A stretch of 64,000 bases of DNA from Actinophytocola algeriensis (GTDB lineage: Bacteria; Actinomycetota; Actinomycetes; Mycobacteriales; Pseudonocardiaceae): the NCBI RefSeq assembly GCF_014203735.1, contig NZ_JACHJQ010000004.1:744001-808000 (forward strand). The letters are read 5' to 3'. Below, one piece after another: positions 55,401 through 64,000 of this stretch. Under the pieces are notes generated by a model. The model was not told where the DNA came from, searched no databases, and was given only the letters and a program-made list of their open reading frames with translations. The position numbers and the translations under genes were made by a program. Position 1 is the stretch's first letter. Each line of letters opens with the position of its first letter.

Positions 55401-56546
55401 GTGGCGAGGGACTACTACGGCACTCTCGGGGTGCGCCAGGACGCGACGTCCGAGGAGATCAAGCGTGCCTACCGCAAGCTCGCGCGCGAGCTCCACCCGG
55501 ACGTCAACCCCGACGATTCGGCCCAGGAGCGGTTCCGCGAGGTCACGGCGGCCTACGAGGTCCTCTCCGACCCGCAGAAGCGCAAGATCGTCGACATGGG
55601 CGGCGACCCGCTCGGCAACGGCGGCGGGGGCGGTGCGCGTGACCCGTTCGCAGGGTTCGGCCTCGGCGACATCATGGACGCCTTCTTCGGGGGCGGCGCC
55701 GGCGGCGGCCGGGGGCCGCGCAGCCGCGTGCAGCCCGGCTCCGACGCGCTCATCCGCATCGAGCTGACCCTCGAGGAGTGCAACACCGGGGTCACCCGCG
55801 AGCTGACCGTCGACACCGCCGTCCTGTGCGACCTGTGCCGTGGGTCCGGCACCACGGAAGGCTCGTCGGTCCAGGTCTGTGACACCTGCGCCGGGCGCGG
55901 TGAGATCCAGTCCGTCCAGCGCTCCTTCCTCGGGCAGGTCGTCACGGCCCGCCCGTGCCCGGTCTGCCGCGGCGTCGGCGAGGTCATCCCCGACCCGTGC
56001 CGCCAGTGCGGTGGCGACGGCCGCGTCCGCGCCCGCCGCACCATCACCGCCAAGGTCCCGCCGGGCGTCGCCGACGGCATGCGGGTCCGGCTGTCCGGCC
56101 AGGGCGAGGTCGGCCCCGGCGGTGGTCCCGCGGGCGACCTGTACGTCGAGGTCGTCGAGCAGCCGCACCCCACCTTCGAACGCAACGGTGCCGACCTGCA
56201 CTGCACCGTGCGCATCCCCATGACCACGGCCGCACTCGGCGCCGTCCTTCCGCTCGAGACCCTCGACGACACCGTTGAGCTCGAACTCGACCCCGGTACC
56301 CAGCCCGGCACCGAACTGCTCCTCACCGGGCACGGCCTGCCGCGGCTGCGTTCCTCCGGTCGCGTCGACGGTCGCGGCGACCTGCACGTGCACGTCGAGG
56401 TCGAGATCCCGAACAAGCTCGACGCCCGCCAGACCGAGCTGCTCCGCGAACTCGCCAGCATCCGCGGTGAAGAGGAGCAGATCGTCGCCGCCACCAACGG
56501 CCGTGCCGGTGGGCTGTTCTCCCGGCTCCGCGCACGACACCGCTGA
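55401..56546 (+). CDS. dnaJ: Chaperone DnaJ (second DnaJ, HrcA-linked)
   Basis: Hsp40 co-chaperone that stimulates DnaK. The 381-residue protein has a J domain with HPD (residues 32-34), a Gly/Phe-rich linker, four zinc-binding CxxCxGxG repeats ([32 protein letters not shown]) and a C-terminal substrate domain. GTG at 55401 follows GGAGGA. This copy, beside hrcA, is the actinobacterial DnaJ2. Its TGA stop merges with the first unit of the 31-bp tandem repeat. Confidence 0.95.
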   Translation: MARDYYGTLGVRQDATSEEIKRAYRKLARELHPDVNPDDSAQERFREVTAAYEVLSDPQKRKIVDMGGDPLGNGGGGGARDPFAGFGLGDIMDAFFGGGAGGGRGPRSRVQPGSDALIRIELTLEECNTGVTRELTVDTAVLCDLCRGSGTTEGSSVQVCDTCAGRGEIQSVQRSFLGQVVTARPCPVCRGVGEVIPDPCRQCGGDGRVRARRTITAKVPPGVADGMRVRLSGQGEVGPGGGPAGDLYVEVVEQPHPTFERNGADLHCTVRIPMTTAALGAVLPLETLDDTVELELDPGTQPGTELLLTGHGLPRLRSSGRVDGRGDLHVHVEVEIPNKLDARQTELLRELASIRGEEEQIVAATNGRAGGLFSRLRARHR

Positions 56547-56693
56547 GCGAAGCTTGCGGAGCGAACCATGTGTCTGAGTGAAGCTTGCGGAGCGAACCAT
56601 GTGTCTGAGTGAAGCTTGCGGAGCGAACCATGTGTCTGAGCGAAGCTTGCGGAGCGAACCAAGTGTCTGAGCGAAGCTTGCGGAGCGAACCAA
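56545..56693 (+). repeat. Tandem array of five 31-bp repeats between dnaJ and rsmE
   Basis: Units begin at 56545, 56576, 56607, 56638 and 56669 with exactly 31-bp period; the fifth is cut to about 25 bp. The unit consists of the core GAGCGAAGCTTGCGGAGCGA followed by ACCATGTGTCT, with only T/C and T/A changes between copies. The array starts inside the dnaJ stop codon and ends 4 bp before rsmE. Contiguous units without spacers rule out CRISPR. Related single copies follow the DUF4247 gene and mnmA. Confidence 0.92.
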
Positions 56694-56697
56694 CGTC

Positions 56698-57441
56698 GTG
56701 AGCGACACCGCACCCGTCTTCCTGGTCGACGCGGTCCCGTCGGGCACCACCGCGGTGCTCGACGGACCGGAAGGCCGGCACGCCGCGGCCGTCCGCAGGC
56801 TGCGGCCCGGTGAAGAGCTCGTCATCGCCGACGGCAGGGGAGAAGCGGCCGCCTGCGTTGTTGAAACGGTTCAAGGTAAAGAAAGTCTGGCTCTTCGCCT
56901 AGTGCGGCGCTGGACGGAACCTCAACCGCAGCCGCGCATCGTGCTCGCACAGGCGCTCATCAAAGGCGACCGGGGCGAACTCGCGGTGGAACTGGCCACC
57001 GAGACCGGCGTGGACGTGATCGTGCCGTGGCGGGCCAGTCGCAGCATCGTCAAGTGGGAGGACGGGCCCCGCGGCGACAAGGCTCTCGCCCGCTGGCGCG
57101 GCACGGCACGTGAAGCAGCCAAGCAGTCCCGCCGCACCTGGATCCCCGAGGTAACGGAACCCGCCACTACTCGGCAACTCGCCGAACTGGCAAGGAAAAG
57201 CGCGGCAACAGTGGTCCTGGACGCCGCCGCCGAGGCAGGCATAGGTGATCTTGACCTGCCCGCTGACGGCGACCTCGTGCTGGTCGTGGGGCCCGAGGGA
57301 GGTATTTCCGAAAGTGAGTCCGAGACCCTGCGTGCCGCAGGTGCGCAGGTAGCGAGGCTCGGGCCCACCGTTCTGCGGGCCTCGACGGCCGCTGCCGCCG
57401 CTATAGCAACGCTTGGAGTCCTCACGCCACGCTGGCGCTGA
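56698..57441 (+). CDS. rsmE: 16S rRNA m3U1498 methyltransferase RsmE
   Basis: SPOUT-class methyltransferase that modifies U1498 in the 30S decoding centre. The 247-residue protein has the N-terminal PUA-like part (GPEGRHAAAVRRLRPGEELV) and the SPOUT knot with VVGPEGGISESE and LGPTVLRASTA near the C-terminus. GTG at 56698 lies directly behind the tandem repeat and has no clear ribosome site. The dnaJ-rsmE order is conserved in actinobacteria. Confidence 0.94.
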   Translation: MSDTAPVFLVDAVPSGTTAVLDGPEGRHAAAVRRLRPGEELVIADGRGEAAACVVETVQGKESLALRLVRRWTEPQPQPRIVLAQALIKGDRGELAVELATETGVDVIVPWRASRSIVKWEDGPRGDKALARWRGTAREAAKQSRRTWIPEVTEPATTRQLAELARKSAATVVLDAAAEAGIGDLDLPADGDLVLVVGPEGGISESESETLRAAGAQVARLGPTVLRASTAAAAAIATLGVLTPRWR

Positions 57442-57976
57442 GAGTGCACAACGGTCTACTCTTTGCACAGCACCACACCTGAAAACTACGTGGAGCGCAA
57501 GAGCTACCGCCGGACACCTCCCCCCTCGGTCCGGCGGCGTCGCGTCGCGGTGGAGCGACCCCCAGGCTTCACCGCGACGCGACATCCCCTTCCTTGTTCG
57601 GCGGTTTCCGCCTTCTCCTCCTCCTTGTGTCTGCCGGGGGCCGAGCCCCCGAACCCCCACGGTGCGGTTGGTTCCGGCTCAGCTCTGTCGTCTTTCATTG
57701 CCTGGTGCCGTGCTTTGCTTGGGCGCCTTCCCTCTTGGGTGGCTCCTTGCTTGAACGCCCTCCCACATGAGGTGGTTCTTGCTCGGTTCTTTGGTCGTGC
57801 TCTTGTGATCCTGCGTGGTGCATGTCGCTCGCGGCGCTTTGTTTGGCTTGCTGTGGCGGTTTCCGGGGGCTCTTGTCGTGTGGTGCGTGGTGTCTCTTGT
57901 TGTGCTGTTTGCTGGGCGGCTTTCCGGGTTCGGGTGCCGCGGTGCTCTTTCTTCCGTTTCGCAGTACGTTGCCGTT
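57442..57976. other. Structured, strand-asymmetric spacer with four hairpins
   Basis: This 535-bp gap has no supported gene. Four hairpins follow one another: 57507-57515 with 57529-57537 (9 bp); 57539-57555 with 57567-57583 (17 bp including one G-T pair, 11-nt loop); 57600-57604 with 57608-57612; and 57636-57641 with 57645-57650 (GGGGGC-CGA-GCCCCC). They are followed by about 300 bp that are T/G-rich and A-poor on the plus strand, including two imperfect 32-bp units at 57717 and 57749. Terminators, a structured RNA or a decayed repeat are all possible. Confidence 0.6.
57965..57970 (+). promoter_or_regulatory. Candidate -10 element for the LigD-type polymerase gene
   Basis: TACGTT lies 6 nt before GTG 57977, supporting that codon rather than the much longer upstream extension in the same frame. 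Confidence 0.45.
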
Positions 57977-58936
57977 GTGGCTGGTTCTGGTGCTCCTGCC
58001 GTGGAGCTTGAGGTCGGCGATCGGGTCGTGCGGGTCAGCAACCCGCAGCGGGTCTACTTCTCCGCTCGTGGGGAGACCAAGCTGGACCTCGCTCGGTACT
58101 ACCTCGCCGTGGGGGACGGGATCGTCAACGCCCTTCGCGAGCGGCCCTGCATGATGCACCGGTTCCCGGACGGCGTGGACGGGGAGAAAGTCCACCAGAA
58201 GCGGCTGCCCCGTGGGGCGCCGCCCTGGGTGGAGACCGTGCGGGTGCACTTCCCCCGTTACGGGCGGCACGCTGACGAGCTGTGCGTCACCGAGGTGGCC
58301 AGCGTGATCTGGGCCGTGCAGATGTCCTGCGTCGAGTTCCACCCCTGGAACTCCCGGCGCGCCGACACCGAGAAACCTGACGAATGGCGGATCGACCTCG
58401 ACCCCATGCCGGGGGCCACCTTCGAGTCCGTGCGCGAGGTCGCGTTCGTCGTTCAGGAGGTTCTCGACGAGCTTGGCGCCGTCGGCTATCCCAAGACCTC
58501 CGGAGGCAAGGGACTGCACATCTACGTGCGGATCGCGCCGAGGTGGGGGTTCCAGGACGTGCGGCGGGCCGCGCACGCGTTCGCCAGGGAGGTGGAGCGG
58601 CGGGCCGATGGACTGGTCGACCTGAGCTGGTGGCGGAAGGAGCGGGATCCCGCTTCCGTGTTCGTCGACTACAACCAGAACGCGCGGGATCACACGATCC
58701 GGTCGGCTTACTCCGTGATCGGGGTACCTGAGGGGCGGGTGTCCACCCCGATCAGGTGGGACGAGTTACCGGATGTGGACCCCGGTGAGTTCACCATCGC
58801 CACCGTTCCCGCTCGGTTCGCGAAGCTCGGGGATCTGCACGCGGACATCGACTCGCACGTGTTCGACCTCACCGCGCTGCTGGAGTGGGCGGACCGGGAC
58901 GGGCAGGAGATCCCCGACCTCGACGAGACCGACTAA
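57977..58936 (+). CDS. LigD-type polymerase (archaeo-eukaryotic primase superfamily), stand-alone
   Basis: A 319-residue protein equivalent to the polymerase domain of LigD, which fills gaps during non-homologous end joining, preferring ribonucleotides. Conserved blocks: VSNPQRVYF and LDLARYYLAVGDGI at the N-terminus, the metal-binding acidic motif RIDLDPMPG, the SGGKGLHIYVRI loop, and FVDYNQNARDHTIRSAYSVI. It is not fused to ligase or nuclease domains, and no Ku gene lies in the window. The upstream reading frame (from 57815) is an open extension without family resemblance, so GTG 57977 is chosen. Confidence 0.88.
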   Translation: MAGSGAPAVELEVGDRVVRVSNPQRVYFSARGETKLDLARYYLAVGDGIVNALRERPCMMHRFPDGVDGEKVHQKRLPRGAPPWVETVRVHFPRYGRHADELCVTEVASVIWAVQMSCVEFHPWNSRRADTEKPDEWRIDLDPMPGATFESVREVAFVVQEVLDELGAVGYPKTSGGKGLHIYVRIAPRWGFQDVRRAAHAFAREVERRADGLVDLSWWRKERDPASVFVDYNQNARDHTIRSAYSVIGVPEGRVSTPIRWDELPDVDPGEFTIATVPARFAKLGDLHADIDSHVFDLTALLEWADRDGQEIPDLDETD

Positions 58937-58939
58937 CCT
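58934..58939 (+). promoter_or_regulatory. Candidate -10 element for the HIT gene
   Basis: TAACCT overlaps the polymerase stop codon and ends 6 nt before ATG 58946. Confidence 0.45.
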
Positions 58940-58945
58940 CAGCGC

Positions 58946-59302
58946 ATGCCAGAAAGCGACTGCCTGTTCTGCAAGATCATCGCTGGGGAGATCCCGTCGA
59001 CCACGGTGCTCGAGACTGATACCACCTACGCCTTCCGGGACATCAACCCCCAGGCAGACGTGCATGTGCTGGTGGTGCCACGTACGCATTACGAGGACGC
59101 GGAAGCACTCGCCGAGGCACCCCGGGAACTGGCGGACGTGATCAGGGCGGGCGCGGCGGTCGCCAAGCAGGAGGGCATCGACGAGTCCGGCTACCGCCTG
59201 GTGCTGAACACCGGTGAGCACGCCGGACGGACCGTCTTCCACGCGCACCTCCACGTCCTCGGCGGCGAACAGCTGGGCATGTTCGGGCGGCCCGGCCACT
59301 GA
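58946..59302 (+). CDS. HIT-family (histidine triad) nucleotide-binding protein
   Basis: A 118-residue HINT-type hydrolase of adenosine phosphoramidates and similar nucleotides. It has the N-terminal CLFCKIIAGEIP, the central DVHVLVVPRTHYED and the catalytic triad motif FHAHLHVLGG near the C-terminus. Physiological substrate unknown. Confidence 0.94.
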   Translation: MPESDCLFCKIIAGEIPSTTVLETDTTYAFRDINPQADVHVLVVPRTHYEDAEALAEAPRELADVIRAGAAVAKQEGIDESGYRLVLNTGEHAGRTVFHAHLHVLGGEQLGMFGRPGH

Positions 59303-59305
59303 GCA

Positions 59306-59350
59306 CGACTAACGTCGATGCGAACTGTCGGTGTGGGCGACTAACATCGA
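59306..59350 (+). promoter_or_regulatory. Direct repeat CGACTAACRTCGA upstream of phoH
   Basis: Two 13-bp copies, at 59306-59318 and 59338-59350, differ at one base and are 32 bp apart (three helical turns). Each contains a TAACRT hexamer that could be a -10 element, so they may be a duplicated promoter or a regulator site for the phoH operon. Confidence 0.35.
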
Positions 59351-59407
59351 ACCCGACAGGCAGACCAAGTTGGCGCAACCAGGCGCAGAAGGCAGGACCG
59401 AAAGCAC

Positions 59408-60472
<1,065 letters not shown>

Positions 60473-60474
60473 AC

Positions 60475-61041
60475 GTGAGTATCGAAATCGCCAACGAGTC
60501 GGGCGTGGCGGTTGACGAACCGTCCATTGTGGCCGCCGCGCGGTTCGCGCTCGACCGCATGAAGGTCAGCCGTCTCGCCGAGCTGTCGGTGCTGCTCGTC
60601 GGCCTCGACGAGATGGCCGACCTGCACGAGCGCTACATGGACCTGCCTGGCCCGACGGACGTCATGGCGTTCCCGATGGACGAGCTCGAGTCCGCACGCA
60701 GGCCCGACGCGCCAGACCCAGGGCCGACGCTGCTGGGTGACCTCGTGCTGTGCCCGCGGTTCGCACGCGACCAGGCCCGCAAGGCAGGTCACTCGCTGAT
60801 GGACGAGCTGCACCTGCTGACCGTCCACGGTGTACTCCACCTGCTCGGCTACGACCACGCCGAGCCCGCGGAGGAACGCGAGATGTTCACGCTGCAGAAG
60901 CGGCTCCTCGGCGACTTCAGGAGCGAGCGGGCCGTTGCGCAGCGTCGTGCCGCGCAACGCCGCGAGGACGACAAACTGCTGGGCGCCGCCGGTTTCGTCG
61001 AGACCGAACGCAAACCAGACACCGACGACGCGGCGGAATAA
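60475..61041 (+). CDS. ybeY: Endoribonuclease YbeY
   Basis: Single-strand-specific metallo-RNase needed for 16S rRNA 3'-end maturation and ribosome quality control. The 188-residue protein has the zinc signature [11 protein letters not shown] (H3xH5xH) and [12 protein letters not shown], with an extended basic/acidic C-terminus of about 40 residues beyond the usual core. GTG at 60475 lies 2 bp after the phoH stop, so the genes are cotranscribed. Confidence 0.94.
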   Translation: MSIEIANESGVAVDEPSIVAAARFALDRMKVSRLAELSVLLVGLDEMADLHERYMDLPGPTDVMAFPMDELESARRPDAPDPGPTLLGDLVLCPRFARDQARKAGHSLMDELHLLTVHGVLHLLGYDHAEPAEEREMFTLQKRLLGDFRSERAVAQRRAAQRREDDKLLGAAGFVETERKPDTDDAAE

Positions 61042-61061
61042 CCCTCGGGGGTCGAACACAA

Positions 61062-62369
61062 GTGGGCAGCTCCGCGGGACTACTGGTTATCGCGGTACTC
61101 CTCGTCGTCGCGGCCGGGTTCTTCGCCTGCGCCGACGCCGCCATCTCGGCGGTGTCCCGCGCGCGGGTCGACGGCCTGGTCCGTGCGGGACGCACCGGCG
61201 CGCGACAACTGGACGCCGTCGTCGCGGAGCGGCCACGGCACATCAACCTGCTGCTCCTGCTGCGGCTGGGCTGCGAGCTGGCCGCGACCGTGCTGGTCAC
61301 CGTCGCGTTCATGCGGATCATCGACTCGAACTGGATCGCCGGGCTCGTCGCGGCGCTGTCCATGATCGTCGTGTCGTACGTGCTGGTCGGCGTCGGCCCG
61401 CGCACGCTGGGCAGGCAGCACCCCTACTCGGTCGGTCTCATCGCCGCCGGACCGGTGCGCGCACTGGGCACGGTGCTCGGCCCGCTGTCGCGGTTGCTGA
61501 TCGTCGTCGGTAACGCCATCACCCCGGGCCGCGGTTTCCGCGAGGGCCCGTTCTCCTCCGAGGTCGAGCTGCGCGAGCTGGTCGACATGGCGCAGGAGAG
61601 CGGCGTCGTCGACGCCGGTGAGCGCGAGATGATCCACTCGGTGTTCGAGCTGCGCGGCACGATCGCGCGCGAGGTCATGGTGCCGCGCACCGAGATGGTG
61701 TGGATCGAGCAGACCAAGACCGTGCGGCAGGCGCTCGCGTTGTCGCTGCGCACCGGCTACACGCGACTCCCGGTGATCGGTGAGAGCGTCGACGAGGTCG
61801 TTGGCGTGGTGAACCTGAAGGACCTCGTCAAGGCCACAGTGGACCCGCGGCGGAACGGCCGGGGTGAGAGCCGGGTGGTCAGCGAGCTGATGGGCGAGGC
61901 CACGTTCGTGCCCGACTCCAAACGTCTCGACGACCTGCTGCGCGAGATGCAGTTGTCCCGCAACCACCTGGCGATCGCCGTCGACGAGTACGGCGGCACC
62001 GCGGGCCTGCTGACCATCGAGGACATCCTGGAGGAGATCGTCGGCGAGATCACCGACGAGTCCGACACCGACGACCGCCCGCCGGTCGAGCACCTCGACG
62101 ACGGCGCCGTGCGGGTCAGCTCCCGGCTGCCGGTCGAGGACCTCGGCGAGCTGTTCGGCATCGAGCTGGACGACACCGACGTCGAGACCGTCGGCGGCCT
62201 CCTCGCGCAACAGCTGGGTCGCGTGCCGCTGCCCGGCACGGAGGCCGAGATCGAGGGCATGAGCATGGTCGCCGAGGGCGGCAAGGACGGCCGGGGCCGG
62301 ATGCGGATCACCTCCGTCGTCGTGCGGAGTGTTCCGGTGGCGGAGAAGGAAGGAAGCGACAATGGCTGA
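61062..62369 (+). CDS. CNNM/CorC-family membrane protein (hemolysin C-like)
   Basis: A 435-residue protein with an N-terminal DUF21 membrane domain of four helices (residues 1-165), a paired CBS domain with VMVPRTEMVWIEQTKTVRQA and DEYGGTAGLLTIEDILEEIVGE, and a C-terminal CorC_HlyC domain. Homologues influence Mg2+/Co2+ export; the hemolysin name is historical. GTG at 61062 precedes the first helix. Conserved between ybeY and era in actinobacteria; overlaps the next gene by 8 bp. Confidence 0.9.
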   Translation: MGSSAGLLVIAVLLVVAAGFFACADAAISAVSRARVDGLVRAGRTGARQLDAVVAERPRHINLLLLLRLGCELAATVLVTVAFMRIIDSNWIAGLVAALSMIVVSYVLVGVGPRTLGRQHPYSVGLIAAGPVRALGTVLGPLSRLLIVVGNAITPGRGFREGPFSSEVELRELVDMAQESGVVDAGEREMIHSVFELRGTIAREVMVPRTEMVWIEQTKTVRQALALSLRTGYTRLPVIGESVDEVVGVVNLKDLVKATVDPRRNGRGESRVVSELMGEATFVPDSKRLDDLLREMQLSRNHLAIAVDEYGGTAGLLTIEDILEEIVGEITDESDTDDRPPVEHLDDGAVRVSSRLPVEDLGELFGIELDDTDVETVGGLLAQQLGRVPLPGTEAEIEGMSMVAEGGKDGRGRMRITSVVVRSVPVAEKEGSDNG

Positions 62370-62676
62370 CCTCGACCCGGAGGACGCGAAGCTGATCACC
62401 CTGGCGAGGTCGGCACGCGCCCGCAGCGGTGCGCAGGAAGGCGCGGCGGTCCGCGACGACACGGGCCGCACCTACGTCGCCACCACCGTCGACCTGCCGT
62501 CGTTGCAGCTCACGGCGCTGCAGAGCGCGGTGGCGGCCGCGGTGTCCAGCGGGGTGGCCACCCTGGAGGCGGCCGCCGTGGTCACCGACCTGCTCGACGT
62601 CGACCGCGCGGTGGTCGACGACCTCACGCCGTCCGCGCCGGTGCTGGTCGCGGACCCGAAGGGCGAGCTGCGCTGA
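62362..62676 (+). CDS. Cytidine-deaminase-like protein lacking the zinc motifs
   Basis: A 104-residue protein in the position of Rv2365c between the CorC-like gene and era. It retains a deaminase-like opening (LITLARSARARSGAQEGAAV, RTYVATTVDLPSLQLTALQS) but has neither the HAE/CAE nor the PCxxC zinc-binding motif, and it is shorter than active cytidine deaminases (about 130 residues). It is therefore probably not a deaminase. ATG at 62362 overlaps the CorC stop, behind a GGAAGGAAG ribosome site. The conserved location suggests a link to ribosome assembly; this is inference. Confidence 0.8.
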   Translation: MADLDPEDAKLITLARSARARSGAQEGAAVRDDTGRTYVATTVDLPSLQLTALQSAVAAAVSSGVATLEAAAVVTDLLDVDRAVVDDLTPSAPVLVADPKGELR

Positions 62677-62696
62677 CCCCGGACGACAATGGCTGA

Positions 62697-63596
62697 ATGA
62701 CCGCACCGCACCGCTCCGGCTTCGCCTGCTTCGTCGGCAGGCCCAACACGGGCAAGTCGACGCTGACGAACGCGCTGGTCGGCAGCAAGGTGGCCATCAC
62801 CTCCAGCAAGCCGCAGACCACCCGCCACGCGATCCGCGGCATCGTCCAGCGGCCCGACGCGCAGCTGATCATCGTCGACACCCCCGGCCTGCACCGCCCG
62901 CGCACACTGCTGGGGCAGCGGCTCAACGACGTCGTGCGCGCCACCTGGTCCGAAGTGGACGTGGTCGGGTTCTGCGTGCCGGCCAACGAGAAGATCGGTC
63001 CCGGCGACCGGTTCATCGCGGCCGAGCTGGCGAAGCTGTCCCGGCACACACCGATCGTCGGCGTCGTCACGAAAACCGACGCGGCGACGAAGAACCAGAT
63101 CGCCGACCAGCTGGTGGCGCTGCAGGAGGTCATGTCGTTCACGGACCTCATCCCGGTGTCCGCTGTGGACGGCTTCCAGGTGGAGCAGCTGTCCGACGTG
63201 CTGGTGTCGCGGCTGCCGGAGGGCCCGCGGCTGTACCCGGACGGCGAGCTGACCGACGAGCCGGAGGCCACGCTGATCGCGGAGCTGGTGCGCGAGGCGG
63301 CGCTCGAAGGGGTCCGGGACGAGCTGCCGCACTCGATCGCGGTGACCGTCGAGGAGATCACCGAGCGCGAGGACCGCGACGACATGCTCGACATCTGGGC
63401 GAACCTGTACGTCGAGCGCGACAGCCAGAAGGGCATCGTGCTGGGGCACAAGGGAGAACGCCTCAAGTCCGTCGGCGCGACCGCCCGCCGCCAGATCGAG
63501 GCGCTGCTGGGCAGCAAGGTCTACCTGCACCTGCACGTGAAGGTCGCCAAGGACTGGCAGCGCGACCCGAAACAGTTGCGCCGACTGGGGTTCTAG
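62697..63596 (+). CDS. era: GTPase Era
   Basis: Ribosome-assembly GTPase that binds the 3' end of 16S rRNA. The 299-residue protein has G1 GRPNTGKST, switch region KPQTTRHAIRGI, G3 DTPGLHRP, G4 TKTD, G5 SAVDG and a C-terminal KH domain with GIVLGHKGERLKSVG. ATG at 62697 has GACAAT 6 nt upstream as a possible extra promoter. Last gene of the phoH-ybeY-corC-Cdd-like-era run. Confidence 0.96.
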   Translation: MTAPHRSGFACFVGRPNTGKSTLTNALVGSKVAITSSKPQTTRHAIRGIVQRPDAQLIIVDTPGLHRPRTLLGQRLNDVVRATWSEVDVVGFCVPANEKIGPGDRFIAAELAKLSRHTPIVGVVTKTDAATKNQIADQLVALQEVMSFTDLIPVSAVDGFQVEQLSDVLVSRLPEGPRLYPDGELTDEPEATLIAELVREAALEGVRDELPHSIAVTVEEITEREDRDDMLDIWANLYVERDSQKGIVLGHKGERLKSVGATARRQIEALLGSKVYLHLHVKVAKDWQRDPKQLRRLGF

Positions 63597-63694
63597 TGCT
63601 GTGTCCCAGACCGACCCTTGCCGAAGAACTCCGGCGAGGACCAACACCCCACCAAGACCAACCCAACCCGGCCAACGAACCTGGACACTAGCGA

Positions 63695-64000
63695 TCAGGA
63701 CACCCTGATCAGCACCGTAGTGCCGTTGTTGCGGAGGATGTCCACGTTCGTCCCGCTCGCCGTGCCGATCGTGCCGGTACCGCCCACCGACGCCACCGTG
63801 CCGGACGGCAGGACGAACGTCGCGCCCTCCGGGCTGACGCTCGCCACCGTCAACTGCTCGCCCCTGATGGTGAGCACGTCACCGGACTTGACGTCGACCT
63901 CGCACGTGCCGTCCGTGCACGCCTGGAGGTTCGTGCCGTCGGCGGCCACCTCCGGCACCGGGACGGTCGTGGTCGTCGTGGTGGTGGTCGTGCTGGTTGT
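63695..64000 (-). CDS. C-terminal part of a Thr-rich, probably surface protein
   Basis: The frame is open from the window edge to TAG at 63695, giving 101 visible residues. The upstream end is an uninterrupted run of Thr with one Ser (a flexible linker), then a small domain of about 85 residues with a Cys pair (ACTDGTCEVD) and repeated Gly/Thr/Val strands (VKSGDVLTIRGEQLTVASV). Such Thr linkers typically join a membrane anchor or kinase domain to an extracellular domain. The N-terminal part lies outside the window, so the family is unknown. Confidence 0.55.
   Translation of the reverse strand, partial: TTSTTTTTTTTTVPVPEVAADGTNLQACTDGTCEVDVKSGDVLTIRGEQLTVASVSPEGATFVLPSGTVASVGGTGTIGTASGTNVDILRNNGTTVLIRVS

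Noticed and set aside
56545-56693. CRISPR array
   Set aside because: The units are contiguous with no unique spacers and no cas genes are nearby.
57815-57976. N-terminal extension of the LigD-type polymerase
   Set aside because: The open frame continues upstream, but its Val/Leu/Cys-rich codons come from the T/G-rich spacer and do not match the family. A -10 element supports GTG 57977.
57679-58041. 120-codon minus-strand frame in the rsmE-polymerase spacer
   Set aside because: Low-complexity Thr/Arg/Pro/Ser composition caused by the A-poor plus strand; no start signal and no recognisable fold.

Overview
The window is a very GC-rich chromosomal segment of an actinomycete. Gene content and order point to the Pseudonocardiaceae (Lentzea, Saccharothrix or Actinosynnema type); genus is inference. 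Two blocks have the order I know from mycobacteria: iscS-mnmA ... MetE-like-ligA-(ACT protein)-gatCAB, and hemW ... hrcA-dnaJ-rsmE ... phoH-ybeY-corC-Cdd-like-era. Both are opened up by accessory genes.

Layout. 1-2.0 kb: 3' end of a PlsC-type acyltransferase and an MFS exporter. 2.0-4.3 kb: iscS and mnmA. 4.4-8.8 kb: a cytosolic subtilase followed by a TPR-CHAT (caspase-like) protein. 8.9-13.5 kb: a tight six-gene operon of DUF4178, DUF2617, DUF4247, a sensor-like membrane protein, DUF350 and a membrane-fused spermidine-synthase-like enzyme. 13.5-24.7 kb: QueA-like/VOC/SDR operon, a two-component system, GDPD, EamA exporter with LysR regulator, threonine dehydratase, membrane proteins, and a chitinase behind two DasR-type sites. 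24.7-31.9 kb: MetE-like protein, an MFS pump with TetR regulator and three operators, ligA, GNAT. 32-35.3 kb: a membrane protein, a methyltransferase, a frameshifted AraC gene, a gene scrap and an ACT protein. 35.5-41.9 kb: gatCAB and a large SARP/NB-ARC/TPR regulator. 41.9-47.0 kb: membrane proteins, a lipoprotein beta-propeller, a 2-hydroxyacid dehydrogenase, DoxX and hemW. 47.2-53.9 kb: an accessory island with a lesioned sigma factor, a YCII/VOC deletion scar, two TetR regulators with clear operators, a P450, and an FAD hydroxylase plus SRPBCC pair. 54.3-63.6 kb: hrcA, dnaJ, a 31-bp tandem repeat, rsmE, a structured spacer, a LigD-type polymerase, HIT, phoH, ybeY, corC, Cdd-like and era. 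The last 300 bp are the end of a threonine-rich protein.

Common threads. Many genes start 6-10 nt after a TANNNT hexamer, which suggests widespread leaderless transcripts and fixes several start codons. Operons are closely packed, with ATGA or GTGA overlaps. Local regulators sit beside visible operators. A 24-bp repeat begins inside the stop codons of mnmA, the DUF4247 gene and dnaJ. I see no tRNA, rRNA, CRISPR array or intact transposase.

Family assignments come from reading motifs without database searches. The least understood modules are the subtilase/TPR-CHAT pair and the DUF350/DUF4178/spermidine-synthase-like operon next to it.
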